Source of the DNA: Puia dinghuensis
Lineage (GTDB): Bacteria > Bacteroidota > Bacteroidia > Chitinophagales > Chitinophagaceae
Direction of reading: 5' to 3'
DNA: 40,496 nucleotides
Assembly (NCBI GenBank): GCA_026225275.1
Contig: JAMFSL010000165.1
Coordinates: 1-40,496, forward strand
Every line of letters starts with the position of its first letter. Position 1 is the first letter of the stretch. Below, piece by piece: positions 8,901-17,454 of this stretch. A model generated the notes under the pieces. It was not told the DNA's origin. It made no database searches and saw only the letters and a program-made list of their open reading frames with translations. A program made the position numbers and the translations under genes.

Positions 8901-9234
8901 GCTGTACAGGTTGCAGATGGAAGACCAGGACGGGAGTCTGACCTATAGTAAAATCATTTCCCTGACAGTCGGGGCTTCGGGCGCGGCGATAGTATTGTAT
9001 CCCAACCCGGTGGAGGGTCTGTTGTCAGTTCAGCTGACGACAGTCGCTGCCGAAACGACGACAGTGCAGTTGACGGATATGAGAGGACAGGTCTTGCAAC
9101 AGCAGGAAGTGGAGCTGAATGCGGGGGTGACGACGCTGTCTTTCAAGACGGCAGCTTTAAGCGCCGGCGGGTATCTGATCGTGGTAAGGGGCGGAGATGG
9201 ATCGAAAACGGTACAGGGGTTTATACGGAAATAG
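5995..9234 (+). CDS. Secreted NHL-repeat protein with T9SS C-terminal sorting domain
   Basis: ATG 5995 is preferred to an in-frame TTG at 5989 because it gives MRKNFTPVFAGMACLLFSLL, a clean signal peptide ending at ARAQ. The 1079-residue protein has about seven NHL propeller repeats between residues 20 and 690, visible as recurring GNIYIADEGNNRIRKI and TIAGTGVPGFSGDGGPA blocks. Two propellers, or one plus a partial one, are possible. A beta-rich region follows. Then comes an immunoglobulin-like block (LLNWTTTNEVNTKTFFVQRG) common in Bacteroidota secreted proteins. The last 80 residues (VLYPNPVEGLLSVQL through GFIRK) are a type A T9SS sorting domain. It should be exported by type IX secretion and anchored or released at the surface. 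NHL propellers usually bind proteins or glycans, and no catalytic motif is seen. It stands alone, convergent with the GH35 gene. Confidence 0.9.
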   Translation: MRKNFTPVFAGMACLLFSLLFFSTARAQLTGISVYAGGGTRSNQCATCQSLVYPIGMVMDTSGVMYIADSGGIVHRRTPDGYMGPLAGGGTAGAIDSGLALDATLNGPSFLAFDPTGNLYLTENPGQRLRKITLSGIITTIAGTGVPGFSGDGGPAKLAQLNNPTGLAVDAAGNIYIADEGNNRIRKINTAGIITTIAGTGVAGHNGDSIPATSAELNAPYSLAVDGIGNLYIGEVGGQRIRKIDTTGMILSLAGPEIAGDSSQPVVIPTGLYDISGALYVSDAGVNRLRIVGDSAVTTIAILDQYTPYGSTPVNNPRAIAFTNNQNYNVSGFPNIPQSSTQVVEKSGGDVLSIISDRYYAGIAGDGDTVYTPNPNLSIDSIHTGPWGVQAAKQGGNVYFTDSNTVRSIPPAAQPFVTILSNASLYNDNIQPFIGTGAPGYAGDGGPADSALLTGTFGLWKDPLGQIYTGTQGDNRIRKVDLAGIIHTFAGTGVAGYSGDGGPATSAAIRGINGLGGDYKGNVYFSDSIDAVVRKIDTNGIITTIAGTGVPGYSGDGGKATAAQLGKPNGISADPIGNIYIADNFVNSVRKVDSNGNITTVAGGSNSRGLSGDYGPATTATFGHIINVWSDVRANLYILDNGNNNIRIVNGGTGIITPFAGAGGTGYFPYTFSSLSSIAQDSANNLYLGDAGSHEVLKATVSYTLPDSTKTVQQYVAPPMNGSAAALNPTFFTDDSFHRIALLTPMTNNNSITGNVTIKETVDTGVLVVAQLPFLGRHYDIISSSDSSVAQLTLYVTADDINKYNNYIETHNVPNASPFPLDPYNTPQFFSIIEFTGTGTTPFYYSTGQAENVSIVSVDSVADSNGKTLGYSIAANVTGTGGLYIYSGDFEYPPPTLPLTLLSFTGQLQGTNNALLNWTTTNEVNTKTFFVQRGLDSSAFATVGSVAAQSTPGTNQYHFTDNGLAAGTWLYRLQMEDQDGSLTYSKIISLTVGASGAAIVLYPNPVEGLLSVQLTTVAAETTTVQLTDMRGQVLQQQEVELNAGVTTLSFKTAALSAGGYLIVVRGGDGSKTVQGFIRK

Positions 9235-9273
9235 GTGGATCGCTGCTGATAGTGATGGGATGAGAGACGCTGG

Positions 9274-11109
9274 CTATTCCAATGTTTTTACCCCTTTGAT
9301 ACTTGCCGGCTGTGTCTGCTGCAGGTCGAGGACGACGATCTCATTCTTTCCCTTCTTCAACCAGGAGGCAGGGCAATAGAGGTGCTGTTGCGGTCCCACA
9401 TACCAATACCTGCCGAGGTTGTGGCCATTCACCCATACGATGCCTTTGCGGAACCGGCTCATATCGATATAGGTGTCGGCGGTGCTGTCGAGTTGAAAGT
9501 CTGCTCTGAAGAAGATGCCGGGCCGGGTGAGGGCGCCGGGGGAGGTGGGGGTAAGGTGTTTTATGAATGCATCATCCAGCGGTAAGTTGAAAGTCTCCCA
9601 ATTCATCAGCGTCATCCCGTCGAGGGTCACCCGATCGGTGATGCCCTTACGATCGATCATGTATTGCGCGAAATTGATATGGCCCATGCCTTCGACCAGG
9701 ATCTCCAGCACCGGGTCCTTTACATCTGTTGCCGGCAGTTTGACTGTCCAGTGCCCACCATCCCGGTATACGGTATCTATCAACCGGCCATTCAGGAATA
9801 CGAGTGCAAAGTCATGGGGCTCGGTGATCGTCAAACTACCGCTCTTATGACCGATGAGCCGGGTCCGGTACAGGATCAATCCACTCCCCTGCCCGAATGA
9901 CTCCATCGGCTGCGGCGTAGGCGTCAGTTTTGCCGTAGGCAAATGATCCCATACAGTAGTATAGGGCTGCAAGGTGACTTCGGGGAATTCCATGACGGGG
10001 ATGGGCGCCGGAATCTCCGGTAGAGCGTGGGTTGTATATTCTGCGATCAGATTGCGTAAAGCATAAAATTTTGGCGTTGCCTGGCCCTGCTCATTGATGG
10101 GCGCATCGTAGTCATAGCTGGTGACATCCGGCTGGAACTGTACGGGTGTAAAGGCATTGGCGCCGGCACTGAAACCGAAATTGGTTCCACCATGTACGAC
10201 ATACAAATTGAAGGACCGGCCATGGGACAGCAGGTAACGTAGCTCGTTCATGATGCCAGCTGTGTCGGGGCGCTGCCACGATTCTTTGTAGTGGGTGAGC
10301 CATCCGGGATACGTTTCACTGCTGAATGCAGGCATGTTTGGATTGATCTTCGCAGCCTGGTCAAAATCCGCGTCGCCGCCCCCGCTATCCAGTCCTATAG
10401 CACAACTATCCAGACTACCCGCCTCAAGCATGAAGGGCGTTGGTCCATCGGCGGTATAAAAAGGAACGGTAATGCCGTTTTGCTGCCATAGCCGGTGCAA
10501 GGCTTTCACGTAGTTCCGGTCATTGGCATAGCTGCCATATTCGTTCTCCACCTGCACCATCAGGATGGGGCCGCCCCGGTTGCACTGTAAGGGGCTGACC
10601 TCCTGTGACAGTCTCGCTACATACCGGCTGACCGCAATCATATAACGCGGATCCATACACCTTACCTTAATATCCGGGATCTTCAGCAGGTAAGTCGGCA
10701 GACCACCCCAGTCCCATTCGGCGCAGACATAGGGACCGGGTCGCAGCAGCACCCACATCCCTTCTTCCTTACACATGCGGATAAAGGCGGCGATATCGTG
10801 GTTTCCCGTACGGAAATCAAAGTGGCCCGGCGAATCCTCCAGGTAGTTCCAGAAGACATAAGCGGCGATGGTATTGCATCCCATTGCCTTCGCCATGCGG
10901 ATGCGGTGCCGCCAGTATTCCCGGGGTATCCGGGCAGGGTGCATCTCGCCGCTGATGATGCGGAAAGGTTTGCCGTCTAGCAGAAATACGCTGTTGTCAA
11001 GTGAAAAGGCGTGGGGGGCCTGCGTCGGGATGGGTTGCGCGTGGGGGTTCTGCGCGTTTGTCGTGCAGAGGATCGTGAGCGTCAGGAGGGACAAAATAAA
11101 GATTCTCAT
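9274..11109 (-). CDS. GH35 beta-galactosidase
   Basis: The start at 11109 (MRIFILSLLTLTILCTTNAQ, a signal peptide) is better than an in-frame ATG at 11133, which would overlap the cytochrome gene and bury the signal. The 611-residue exported protein opens with the family GH35 signature (LDGKPFRIISGEMHPARIP, REYWRHRIRMAKAMGCNTI). It carries VQVENEYGSY, with Glu190 the likely acid/base, and FSSETYPGWLTHY, with Glu265 the likely nucleophile. VVHGGTNFGFSAGAN completes the TIM-barrel signature. C-terminal jelly-roll domains follow (GIVWVNGHNLGRYW). It removes terminal beta-galactose. It is the last gene of the PUL operon, one base after the cytochrome stop codon, so the two are probably translationally coupled. 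With the GH29 enzyme upstream it suggests a fucosylated galactoside substrate. Specificity (beta-1,3, 1,4 or 1,2) is not deducible. Confidence 0.95.
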   Translation of the reverse strand: MRIFILSLLTLTILCTTNAQNPHAQPIPTQAPHAFSLDNSVFLLDGKPFRIISGEMHPARIPREYWRHRIRMAKAMGCNTIAAYVFWNYLEDSPGHFDFRTGNHDIAAFIRMCKEEGMWVLLRPGPYVCAEWDWGGLPTYLLKIPDIKVRCMDPRYMIAVSRYVARLSQEVSPLQCNRGGPILMVQVENEYGSYANDRNYVKALHRLWQQNGITVPFYTADGPTPFMLEAGSLDSCAIGLDSGGGDADFDQAAKINPNMPAFSSETYPGWLTHYKESWQRPDTAGIMNELRYLLSHGRSFNLYVVHGGTNFGFSAGANAFTPVQFQPDVTSYDYDAPINEQGQATPKFYALRNLIAEYTTHALPEIPAPIPVMEFPEVTLQPYTTVWDHLPTAKLTPTPQPMESFGQGSGLILYRTRLIGHKSGSLTITEPHDFALVFLNGRLIDTVYRDGGHWTVKLPATDVKDPVLEILVEGMGHINFAQYMIDRKGITDRVTLDGMTLMNWETFNLPLDDAFIKHLTPTSPGALTRPGIFFRADFQLDSTADTYIDMSRFRKGIVWVNGHNLGRYWYVGPQQHLYCPASWLKKGKNEIVVLDLQQTQPASIKGVKTLE

Positions 11110-11110
11110 A

Positions 11111-12370
11111 TTATCGTTGTTTTGAGCCGGCATATACGGCGATCAAATGACTGCGAATCAACAAAGGCGTCAGTGCTTTTTTCCCCGGCACCATCAACGT
11201 GACGAGTGACGAGGCCTGCACGGGCATGTGGCAATTGATACAATTACTTTTTACGGCGGTCCCCATAGGGTGTGGTGCTGCCAGACTGGCCGGCTGGTGA
11301 CAGTTCATACAGCGCTGCGAATATACAGCCAGATCGCCATTCTCCGCGGAATGACTGTCATGACAGGATCGACACTCCAGCGTACCGCTCTGCCGAAAGC
11401 ATTTACTGGCCGCCAGGAGCCCATATTGATTGCCGTGTACTTCTGCGTGAGCGGAGTCGGCCTGCGGTCCCAGGCCGAAATAGTGATCCAGCGTATCGCC
11501 CGGAACAAAAGAAAAGGGTGGCTGCAGGCTGCTGCGGATACCCGAATGACAGGCGGCGCACACGTCGAGACTTTGCTGGCGGGACAGAGAAGCAGGGTTG
11601 ACGACGTACCGCCCCTTCCGATCCTCCGGATGCTGCGATTGGTATGCGACATGTCGTGCGCCGGGGCCATGGCAATTCTCGCAGCTGATACCATAGATCA
11701 TCCGCTGCCGGTTGAAGAAGGCCGGTGGATTCGGGCCGGGGATCGTTTCGGTGGTCGGCAGCAATTCCGCCATGGTGGAATGACATTCCATGCAATGGGC
11801 CGGGATCAGCCGGTTGAATTTCACCTGGTCAGTCGGAAAGCCCGGGCTGTTGACCCAGCTGTCGGTGGCCGAAAACCAGGAGACTGGTAATTGTAAGAGC
11901 TGATTCCCGCGCCAGTATAGATAAGATTGCGCTTTCCTTCCCGATCCTATGACAACGCCGAATCGCTCGGACCGCCGGGGTATTCCATTGATGTATGCAG
12001 TTTGGTAGAGTCCGCTGTCGCGTTCTTCCATCACCACATTCACATTGACCGGGAGATTGTTATAATCGTTAAATGAAAAGGTATTCTTTCCGCGCTGGAA
12101 GCTGCCCTTGATAAATTCTTTTTCCGAAGGGTGGGATGCCAGGGCATGGGCGGTGTGGGCGAAGCTATTGGCGATGGATCGGTGGCAGCGGGTGCATGAG
12201 TCCGGGCCGAAATACGCCGCGCCGGCAGCGTTGAGAGTCGCGCTGGTGTTTTCTGTGGTTTTTTTTGCCGGGGCGGTGGTATCACTGACACAGCGGGCCA
12301 GGCCGGCCACACAGACGACGATAGTGGCCAGCACCAACAAGGTTGAAGGTATGGTTCGGCGGGGGGTCAC
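11111..12370 (-). CDS. Seven-heme c-type cytochrome of the PUL operon
   Basis: The start is GTG at 12370, which overlaps the stop of the UnbV gene as GTGA; no ATG exists near the N-terminus. The 419-residue protein has a hydrophobic export segment at residues 9-26. A Cys at 27 follows LAR, a poor lipobox because of Arg at -1. Seven CxxCH heme-binding motifs are present: CTRCH 59, CMECH 193, CENCH 230, CAACH 271, CRSCH 333, CMNCH 354 and CINCH 377. The layout resembles the cytochrome c554/multiheme superfamily, so it should carry electrons in the periplasm or at the outer membrane. No other catalytic motif is seen. It sits between a VCBS/UnbV propeller gene and a GH35 gene in one operon. A redox role in sugar uptake or oxidation is inference. 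Confidence 0.92.
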   Translation of the reverse strand: MTPRRTIPSTLLVLATIVVCVAGLARCVSDTTAPAKKTTENTSATLNAAGAAYFGPDSCTRCHRSIANSFAHTAHALASHPSEKEFIKGSFQRGKNTFSFNDYNNLPVNVNVVMEERDSGLYQTAYINGIPRRSERFGVVIGSGRKAQSYLYWRGNQLLQLPVSWFSATDSWVNSPGFPTDQVKFNRLIPAHCMECHSTMAELLPTTETIPGPNPPAFFNRQRMIYGISCENCHGPGARHVAYQSQHPEDRKGRYVVNPASLSRQQSLDVCAACHSGIRSSLQPPFSFVPGDTLDHYFGLGPQADSAHAEVHGNQYGLLAASKCFRQSGTLECRSCHDSHSAENGDLAVYSQRCMNCHQPASLAAPHPMGTAVKSNCINCHMPVQASSLVTLMVPGKKALTPLLIRSHLIAVYAGSKQR

Positions 12371-15300
12371 GATCGAGGGGGGTTTGGGGATGCGGAAGAT
12401 GGGTGGCGGGGTGCGGAGGTGTGCGTCGCTCGCCTGATGACCCGCAATGTATCGCTATTCTGTGCTATAAGGAACCATTGCTGGCCATCGCTGATCCGGA
12501 CAGGCAGGAGACCACGGACATCCCCATCCAACAGCAGGCCGGTAGATCCATAAAACAAAGGGGTAAAGTCGCCCCGGCCGTCACCTTTCAGTACGAGTCC
12601 TTTGCCAGCGTCTTCGCGGCCGATCTGCGTCCGGAAAGGGAAAAAGTTGCCGCACAGGAGGAGGTCGTTGTGGCCGTCGCCGTCGAAGTCTTCGCAGGCT
12701 ACTCCCCAGACGGCGCTGAACTGGGCTGCGACGGGTAAGGGTTGGAGGTGGAAGCGGGGGGTGGCGGGCTGGGCGTTGGGGGTGAGGCGTGCGGTGAGGG
12801 TGGCACCGGTCATGGTTAAAAGGCAATTCCGGAGTTCCTGTACTTCGAATATCTGTGCCCGCTGTAACGCCTCTGGGCCGAAAATATCGGCGGGCGTGGC
12901 ATCGGCGTAGTCCGAATAATGAAGATATCTTTTTTTGAGTGACGGCACCTGTTCGACCAATTCGTCCCGGGATACATAAGGGCTATTCACTCCCTGTACA
13001 TAAAAGCACAACAAAGGGTCCAGTCGGCCGTCACCGTCGATGTCCCCGGCGTAAATCCGCATGGGGTGGGCGCCGGTGGCCGTGAAAGCGGTATTAGGGG
13101 CCAGGTTGCCCAATACAAAATCGGTGTCACCCTTAATATTCACCGGGAAGATCCCCGTCCAAAGGCCGGCGGTACTGTCAAGGCCATAGGCTGACGAGTG
13201 ATCGGTCAGTTTACCTTTTTCATCCAAATACAATCGGACCGGCATCCACTGACCAACGACCAGCAGATCAGGCCAGCCATCCTTATTGATATCGGTCCAT
13301 ATCGCATCGGTAACGATACCGGCATTCTGCAGGGCCGGGGCCATCGCAGCCGTCACATCCGTGAAATGCGGCAGGCCATTTCTGCTGTCATTGCGGAGCA
13401 GGTGGCTCTCATCCGAAAGAGGGAATTGTCCCGGCAATGCGAATCCGCCCACGAAAAGATCCATTCTGCCGTCATGATCGAAGTCTGCGGCGCGCACGCA
13501 GGATCGGGTTCCGCTCATCACGGGCAATGCATCGGGCGGGGCTTTCCTGAAATTTCCTTTTCCATCATTCAAATACAGCCGGTCCTGCCGATCAGCATCC
13601 GTCAGTGTTAATTCATCACCGCCGCTTACAATATAGAGGTCCGGGCTGCCATCGCCATCCGCATCGAACAGGCAGACGCCGGCATCTTCGTGCGAGCCAT
13701 CGGATGCCCAAGGCTGCGAAGGAGCTTTGACAAAATGGCCTCCTTTTACCTGTAAGAACAAAACACCTGGTTGGCCGTACGATCCGCCTACAAAGATGTC
13801 TTCTAAGCCATCCTTGTTGACATCGGCCTTGCAAAGTACCGGGCCCTGGCGGGTGAGCTCGTAGGGGAGCCAGCGTTGATATTTAAAATCTATATATGGG
13901 TTGGGGGGTTGAACGAATTGGATGCCCGAGGCGATTGTGTGGTCTTCGAAGAGGGGGAGAGGACGTTCGAGGGGGGCGGGGCTCGAGGGAGAAGAGGGAT
14001 CGAGGGGGGAAGGGGAGGCGCCCGGCGAGGTGTAGCGAGATGGGGAAGCACCCGGCGAGGAGAGGCCGGCCGTGGCCGAAGGAGCGGGAGGCGCCTCGAT
14101 GGTCAATATCTCATCTGCTCGGACATTTTCCAGTACAGAGCTGTCGCCAAGCGGCCACTGGACGACGAGACGGTCGACGATGCTGTCTTTGCCCAGGCCA
14201 AAATGCAGCCGGTCGTCGACGGAGGACTGATATCCTCTCGTCGGATACATCTCCTGCATCTGCTGCATCCCGCCGGCCCGGAGGGTTACCCTGGCGCCAA
14301 TCGCTGCTGTATTGGGCTTTTTGCCCTTCAGCACAACTGTCAGATAATGATGATGCAGGATCTCGCCGGCGTGGTTCTCCCATATCATGAGAGGCCCATT
14401 CAGGCAATTGACCACCAGGTCGAGATCTCCGTCGTTGTCCAGGTCCGCATAGGCCGCGCCGTTACCCACATAAGGAATATCCATCCCCCAGTCATGGGTG
14501 ACATCCCGGAAGGTCAGGTCTCCATTGTTGAGGAACAGGTAGTTGGTGACAGCAGAAACAGGCATGGCATTGACCAACTCCTGCGCCGGCAGATTGGGTC
14601 CATACTTCGCTTTTGCATCTGCCACGGTATAGCGCATGAAATCGAGGTTGGTGAAGTCATGCGGAAAGCCATTGGAGATATAAAGATCCTTATAGCCATC
14701 ATTATCGAAATCGGCCAACAGCGGCGTCCAGCTCCAGTCGGTATGGGCGACACCGGCCAACTGTCCGATCTCACTGAATACGGGATCGCCATTGGGCCGG
14801 ACGCCAATATTGAGCTGAAGCGTATTTCGCATATTCTGATGATAATACCCATTGTCGGTCAGCTGCTGGTACTTATCGTAATCGTCGGGACCTTTGAGCA
14901 GCTTCTGCCGGTGATTGTCTGCCGGCAGCATATCCAGCACCATGATATCCGGCATCCCGTCATTATTGTAATCGGCGATATCGACGCCCATGCCATAGCG
15001 GGAGGTGTGGGCAACCGACGACCGGGTGGCATCCCTGAAAGTACCGTCACGTTGATTGATATACAGATAGTCCTGTTCTTCATAGTCATTGGTGACATAC
15101 ATATCCGGCCAGCCATCGCCATTCATATCGCTGATGGCCACGCCCAGGTTGAAATTATTGCCGCCTCCTTTGATGCCCGCCTGTTCGCTGACGTCGGTGA
15201 AATGAATGCTGTCGCCATGGGAGTCGTTGCGGTAAAAACGCGAGCTGAAATAAGGATGACGCTTGGTGCGTAGCTTCTGCGTATTGTAGAACGGATCGTA

Positions 15301-15933
15301 GAATTTAGTGGCATGATCGATGAGGACCATGTCCAGGTCGCCGTCATGATCGTAATCGAGGAAGGCGGCCTGTGTCGAGTTGGCGCCACCCCCATCGAGG
15401 CCATAGGCCGCGGCCTTGTCTTCGAATACCGGTATCCCATTCTGCAGGCCTTTATTGATAAAGAGCTGGTTGCGACGTTCGGCCGAAGGTCCATTGCCTG
15501 AATAGCAGACATAGATGTCGGGAAGTCCATCGCCGTTGACGTCGCAGAATGACGCTCCCGTCTTCCATCCCGGCAGACCGGCCACGCCTGCCTCATCGGT
15601 GATGTCTTTGAATCGCATATGGCCCAGGTTGAGATAAAGCCTTGCGGGCAGGCTGTTGGCTGTAAGATAGATATCCGGCAGGCCGTCCCCGTTGACATCC
15701 CCTATCGCTACGCCGCCGCCGTTGTAGATGTACTCATATTTCAGGATATTGAGGCTGGCGGACTCTTCAATTTTATTTTGGAAGTCGATACCCGTCTGCT
15801 CAGCAGAGAGGGGGGTAAAAAGAGGCTGGCGATGAGAGCAGCTGCCGAAGCAAAAGGCAATTCCCGCCGCCAGCCATATCATGGACCGACCTACTGTCAT
15901 GACCGAGTCCCCTATCATGACCCGGCTATTCAT
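12367..15933 (-). CDS. VCBS/FG-GAP repeat protein with ASPIC/UnbV domain (CRTAC1-like)
   Basis: This is an 1188-residue secreted, probably lipid-anchored protein. The hydrophobic start SMIWLAAGIAFC leads to FGSC, a plausible lipobox with Cys32. ATG 15933 overlaps the fucosidase stop (ATGA); in-frame ATGs at codons 6, 12 and 18 are alternative starts. Many VCBS/FG-GAP repeats with calcium-loop motifs such as DVNGDGLPDIY, DYDHDGDLDMV and DINKDGWPDLL form at least two beta-propellers. An ASPIC/UnbV domain lies at about residues 538-610 (AAIGARVTLRAGG, DRLVVQWPLGDSS). A Ser/Pro/Ala linker at about 612-668 separates it from the second propeller set. CRTAC1-type proteins are common in Bacteroidota near SusC/SusD genes, but no biochemical role is known to me. 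The next gene is a seven-heme cytochrome that overlaps its stop codon, so they probably act together at the cell surface. Confidence 0.92.
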   Translation of the reverse strand: MNSRVMIGDSVMTVGRSMIWLAAGIAFCFGSCSHRQPLFTPLSAEQTGIDFQNKIEESASLNILKYEYIYNGGGVAIGDVNGDGLPDIYLTANSLPARLYLNLGHMRFKDITDEAGVAGLPGWKTGASFCDVNGDGLPDIYVCYSGNGPSAERRNQLFINKGLQNGIPVFEDKAAAYGLDGGGANSTQAAFLDYDHDGDLDMVLIDHATKFYDPFYNTQKLRTKRHPYFSSRFYRNDSHGDSIHFTDVSEQAGIKGGGNNFNLGVAISDMNGDGWPDMYVTNDYEEQDYLYINQRDGTFRDATRSSVAHTSRYGMGVDIADYNNDGMPDIMVLDMLPADNHRQKLLKGPDDYDKYQQLTDNGYYHQNMRNTLQLNIGVRPNGDPVFSEIGQLAGVAHTDWSWTPLLADFDNDGYKDLYISNGFPHDFTNLDFMRYTVADAKAKYGPNLPAQELVNAMPVSAVTNYLFLNNGDLTFRDVTHDWGMDIPYVGNGAAYADLDNDGDLDLVVNCLNGPLMIWENHAGEILHHHYLTVVLKGKKPNTAAIGARVTLRAGGMQQMQEMYPTRGYQSSVDDRLHFGLGKDSIVDRLVVQWPLGDSSVLENVRADEILTIEAPPAPSATAGLSSPGASPSRYTSPGASPSPLDPSSPSSPAPLERPLPLFEDHTIASGIQFVQPPNPYIDFKYQRWLPYELTRQGPVLCKADVNKDGLEDIFVGGSYGQPGVLFLQVKGGHFVKAPSQPWASDGSHEDAGVCLFDADGDGSPDLYIVSGGDELTLTDADRQDRLYLNDGKGNFRKAPPDALPVMSGTRSCVRAADFDHDGRMDLFVGGFALPGQFPLSDESHLLRNDSRNGLPHFTDVTAAMAPALQNAGIVTDAIWTDINKDGWPDLLVVGQWMPVRLYLDEKGKLTDHSSAYGLDSTAGLWTGIFPVNIKGDTDFVLGNLAPNTAFTATGAHPMRIYAGDIDGDGRLDPLLCFYVQGVNSPYVSRDELVEQVPSLKKRYLHYSDYADATPADIFGPEALQRAQIFEVQELRNCLLTMTGATLTARLTPNAQPATPRFHLQPLPVAAQFSAVWGVACEDFDGDGHNDLLLCGNFFPFRTQIGREDAGKGLVLKGDGRGDFTPLFYGSTGLLLDGDVRGLLPVRISDGQQWFLIAQNSDTLRVIRRATHTSAPRHPSSASPNPPRS
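13930..14100 (-). repeat. Low-complexity Ser/Pro/Ala linker inside the UnbV gene
   Basis: This stretch encodes about 57 residues that are nearly all Pro, Ser, Ala, Gly and Leu. It includes the doubled unit SPGASPS (SPGASPSRY then SPGASPSPL). It lies right after the ASPIC/UnbV domain and before the second propeller block, so it is a flexible hinge at the DNA level made of short imperfect G/C-rich repeats. Confidence 0.75.
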
Positions 15934-17450
15934 TCCACCAGTTTATATAAGCCGAATTCGGCGATCGTCGGGTTGAGGCGTGAAGAAAGGATTGTCAGCC
16001 GGACGGCCCTGGCGGTCACGGCCGGAAACTGGATCAGCCGCTTGTACCCAATCGTCGTGCCCTCGGCGATGGTGGTCCATTTGCCGGCTTCGTATGCCTC
16101 CAACCTGAATTTTTCCACCCGCTGCCCGACGCTGATCTCTTCCTGTAAGCCCACTATATCGAATGTCTTTTCGCCCGCGAGAGCAAAGTCGATCGTAGCC
16201 GTCGTATCATTCCCCCGGGTGGTCCAGTAAGTGGTAAAATTTCCATCTGTCAGCGCTTCTGCATGACGACCGTTCGCACTTTTGACAACGGCACCCGCGG
16301 CCAGGTTGACATTAAAAGTAGCCTCCATGTCTTTGCGCCACCCTTGCAGGCTATGGACATCCGCATCGCTGATGAGGCCCTGTCTGTTAGGAGGAATATT
16401 CAACAGCAGGACGCCGTTTCGGCCCACCGAGCTGAAATAGAGATCCATGAGGCCGGTGGGCGTCCTTACTTTTGCATCGTCTTTGTCGTGGTAGAACCAG
16501 CCGGGCCGGATGCTGACATCCGTCTCAGCGGGATACCAGATCAGGCCACTGGCCTTCATCAATTGCTGCCGGCTGCCCAGGTCTTCGTTCATCATATTGC
16601 CCAGCGGCGCGAAGGTCATGTCCTTCTGCGAATTGGCGGCGATGTTTTCCTGTTGGGTAGCGTTGAGAGGCAATACGCTCCACTCCGTTAATCTGCCCTG
16701 GCCTGTCTCTGTCCCTACCCAGCGCACATCGGGTCCCATGCTGGCGATGACTGCCTGTGGCTGCAGACGACGGATCAGCTGGTACCAGGCCTCGAAGGCA
16801 TATACCTGTTTTTTCCCGTTAGGTCCTTCGCCATTGGCGCCATCGAACCAGACTTCGTCCACCTTGCCATAGTTCGTCAACAACTCCGTCAGCCAGTGCA
16901 TGAACAGGTCATTGTACTTAGCCGAATCGCCATAAGAGGGGGAATTACGGTCCCAGGGCGAGAGATAGAGTCCGAAGCCCATACCATACTCCCTACACGC
17001 GTCGGCGAATTCTTTTACGATATCGCCGTGACCATTCTTATAGGGTGTATTCTTAATGGTATGGTCGGTGTATGCGCTAGGCCACAGGCAAAAACCATCG
17101 TGATGCTTGGCTGTCAGGATCACCTGTTTGATACCAGCCTCCTTCGCCACTTTGATCCACTGGCGGGCGTCCAGCTGTGCCGGGTTGAAAACGGAGAGGT
17201 CTTCTTTGCCGTCGCCCCATTCCCGGTCTGTAAACGTATTGATCCCGAAGTGAAAAAAAGCGGTCAGTTCCAGCTCCTGCCAGCGCAGCTGCCGGGCGGA
17301 AGGCACGACATGGGCGGCCTTGCGGATGATGTCGGCCTCGTTATCTGTGGGCAGGATGGAGACATCGCCTGATTGGGCGACGGCCGGCTGACCCATACAC
17401 ATGAGCGTCAAAGCGAAACAAATGATAGCAGAGCAGCCTGTATATGTCAT
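15930..17450 (-). CDS. GH29 alpha-L-fucosidase with discoidin-like C-terminus
   Basis: The 506-residue protein starts with a signal peptide (CFALTLMCMGQPAVAQ). The GH29 barrel shows FFHFGINTFTDREWGDG, ILTAKHHDGFCLWPSAYTDH and VDEVWFDGANGEG, where Asp203 is the expected nucleophile. The pattern fits the stricter alpha-1,3/1,4 subfamily of GH29, though this is a judgement from motif style. Residues from about 380 to the end form an F5/8 type C-like domain (TDGNFTTYWTTRGNDTTATI, PTIAEFGLYKL). It follows SusD by 4 bases and overlaps the UnbV start by 4 bases, so it is the first enzyme of the PUL operon. It would remove fucose before the GH35 enzyme cuts the exposed galactose. The other GH29 in this window, at 3044, is a different paralogue with an extra N-terminal domain. 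Confidence 0.95.
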   Translation of the reverse strand: MTYTGCSAIICFALTLMCMGQPAVAQSGDVSILPTDNEADIIRKAAHVVPSARQLRWQELELTAFFHFGINTFTDREWGDGKEDLSVFNPAQLDARQWIKVAKEAGIKQVILTAKHHDGFCLWPSAYTDHTIKNTPYKNGHGDIVKEFADACREYGMGFGLYLSPWDRNSPSYGDSAKYNDLFMHWLTELLTNYGKVDEVWFDGANGEGPNGKKQVYAFEAWYQLIRRLQPQAVIASMGPDVRWVGTETGQGRLTEWSVLPLNATQQENIAANSQKDMTFAPLGNMMNEDLGSRQQLMKASGLIWYPAETDVSIRPGWFYHDKDDAKVRTPTGLMDLYFSSVGRNGVLLLNIPPNRQGLISDADVHSLQGWRKDMEATFNVNLAAGAVVKSANGRHAEALTDGNFTTYWTTRGNDTTATIDFALAGEKTFDIVGLQEEISVGQRVEKFRLEAYEAGKWTTIAEGTTIGYKRLIQFPAVTARAVRLTILSSRLNPTIAEFGLYKLVE

Positions 17451-17454
17451 TATT

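Noticed and set aside
11709-11760. Possible loss of a heme motif in the cytochrome
   Set aside because: All seven CxxCH motifs read cleanly in one frame; there is no sign of a broken eighth motif.
12285-12300. Lipobox in the seven-heme cytochrome (LARC)
   Set aside because: Arg directly before the Cys is not accepted in known lipoboxes, so lipid anchoring is not claimed.
13876-15273. A 465-codon open frame on the plus strand
   Set aside because: It lies entirely antisense to the UnbV gene, whose VCBS and ASPIC motifs are unmistakable; the plus-strand product has no signal, domain or conserved motif. Long antisense frames are expected in GC-rich genes.
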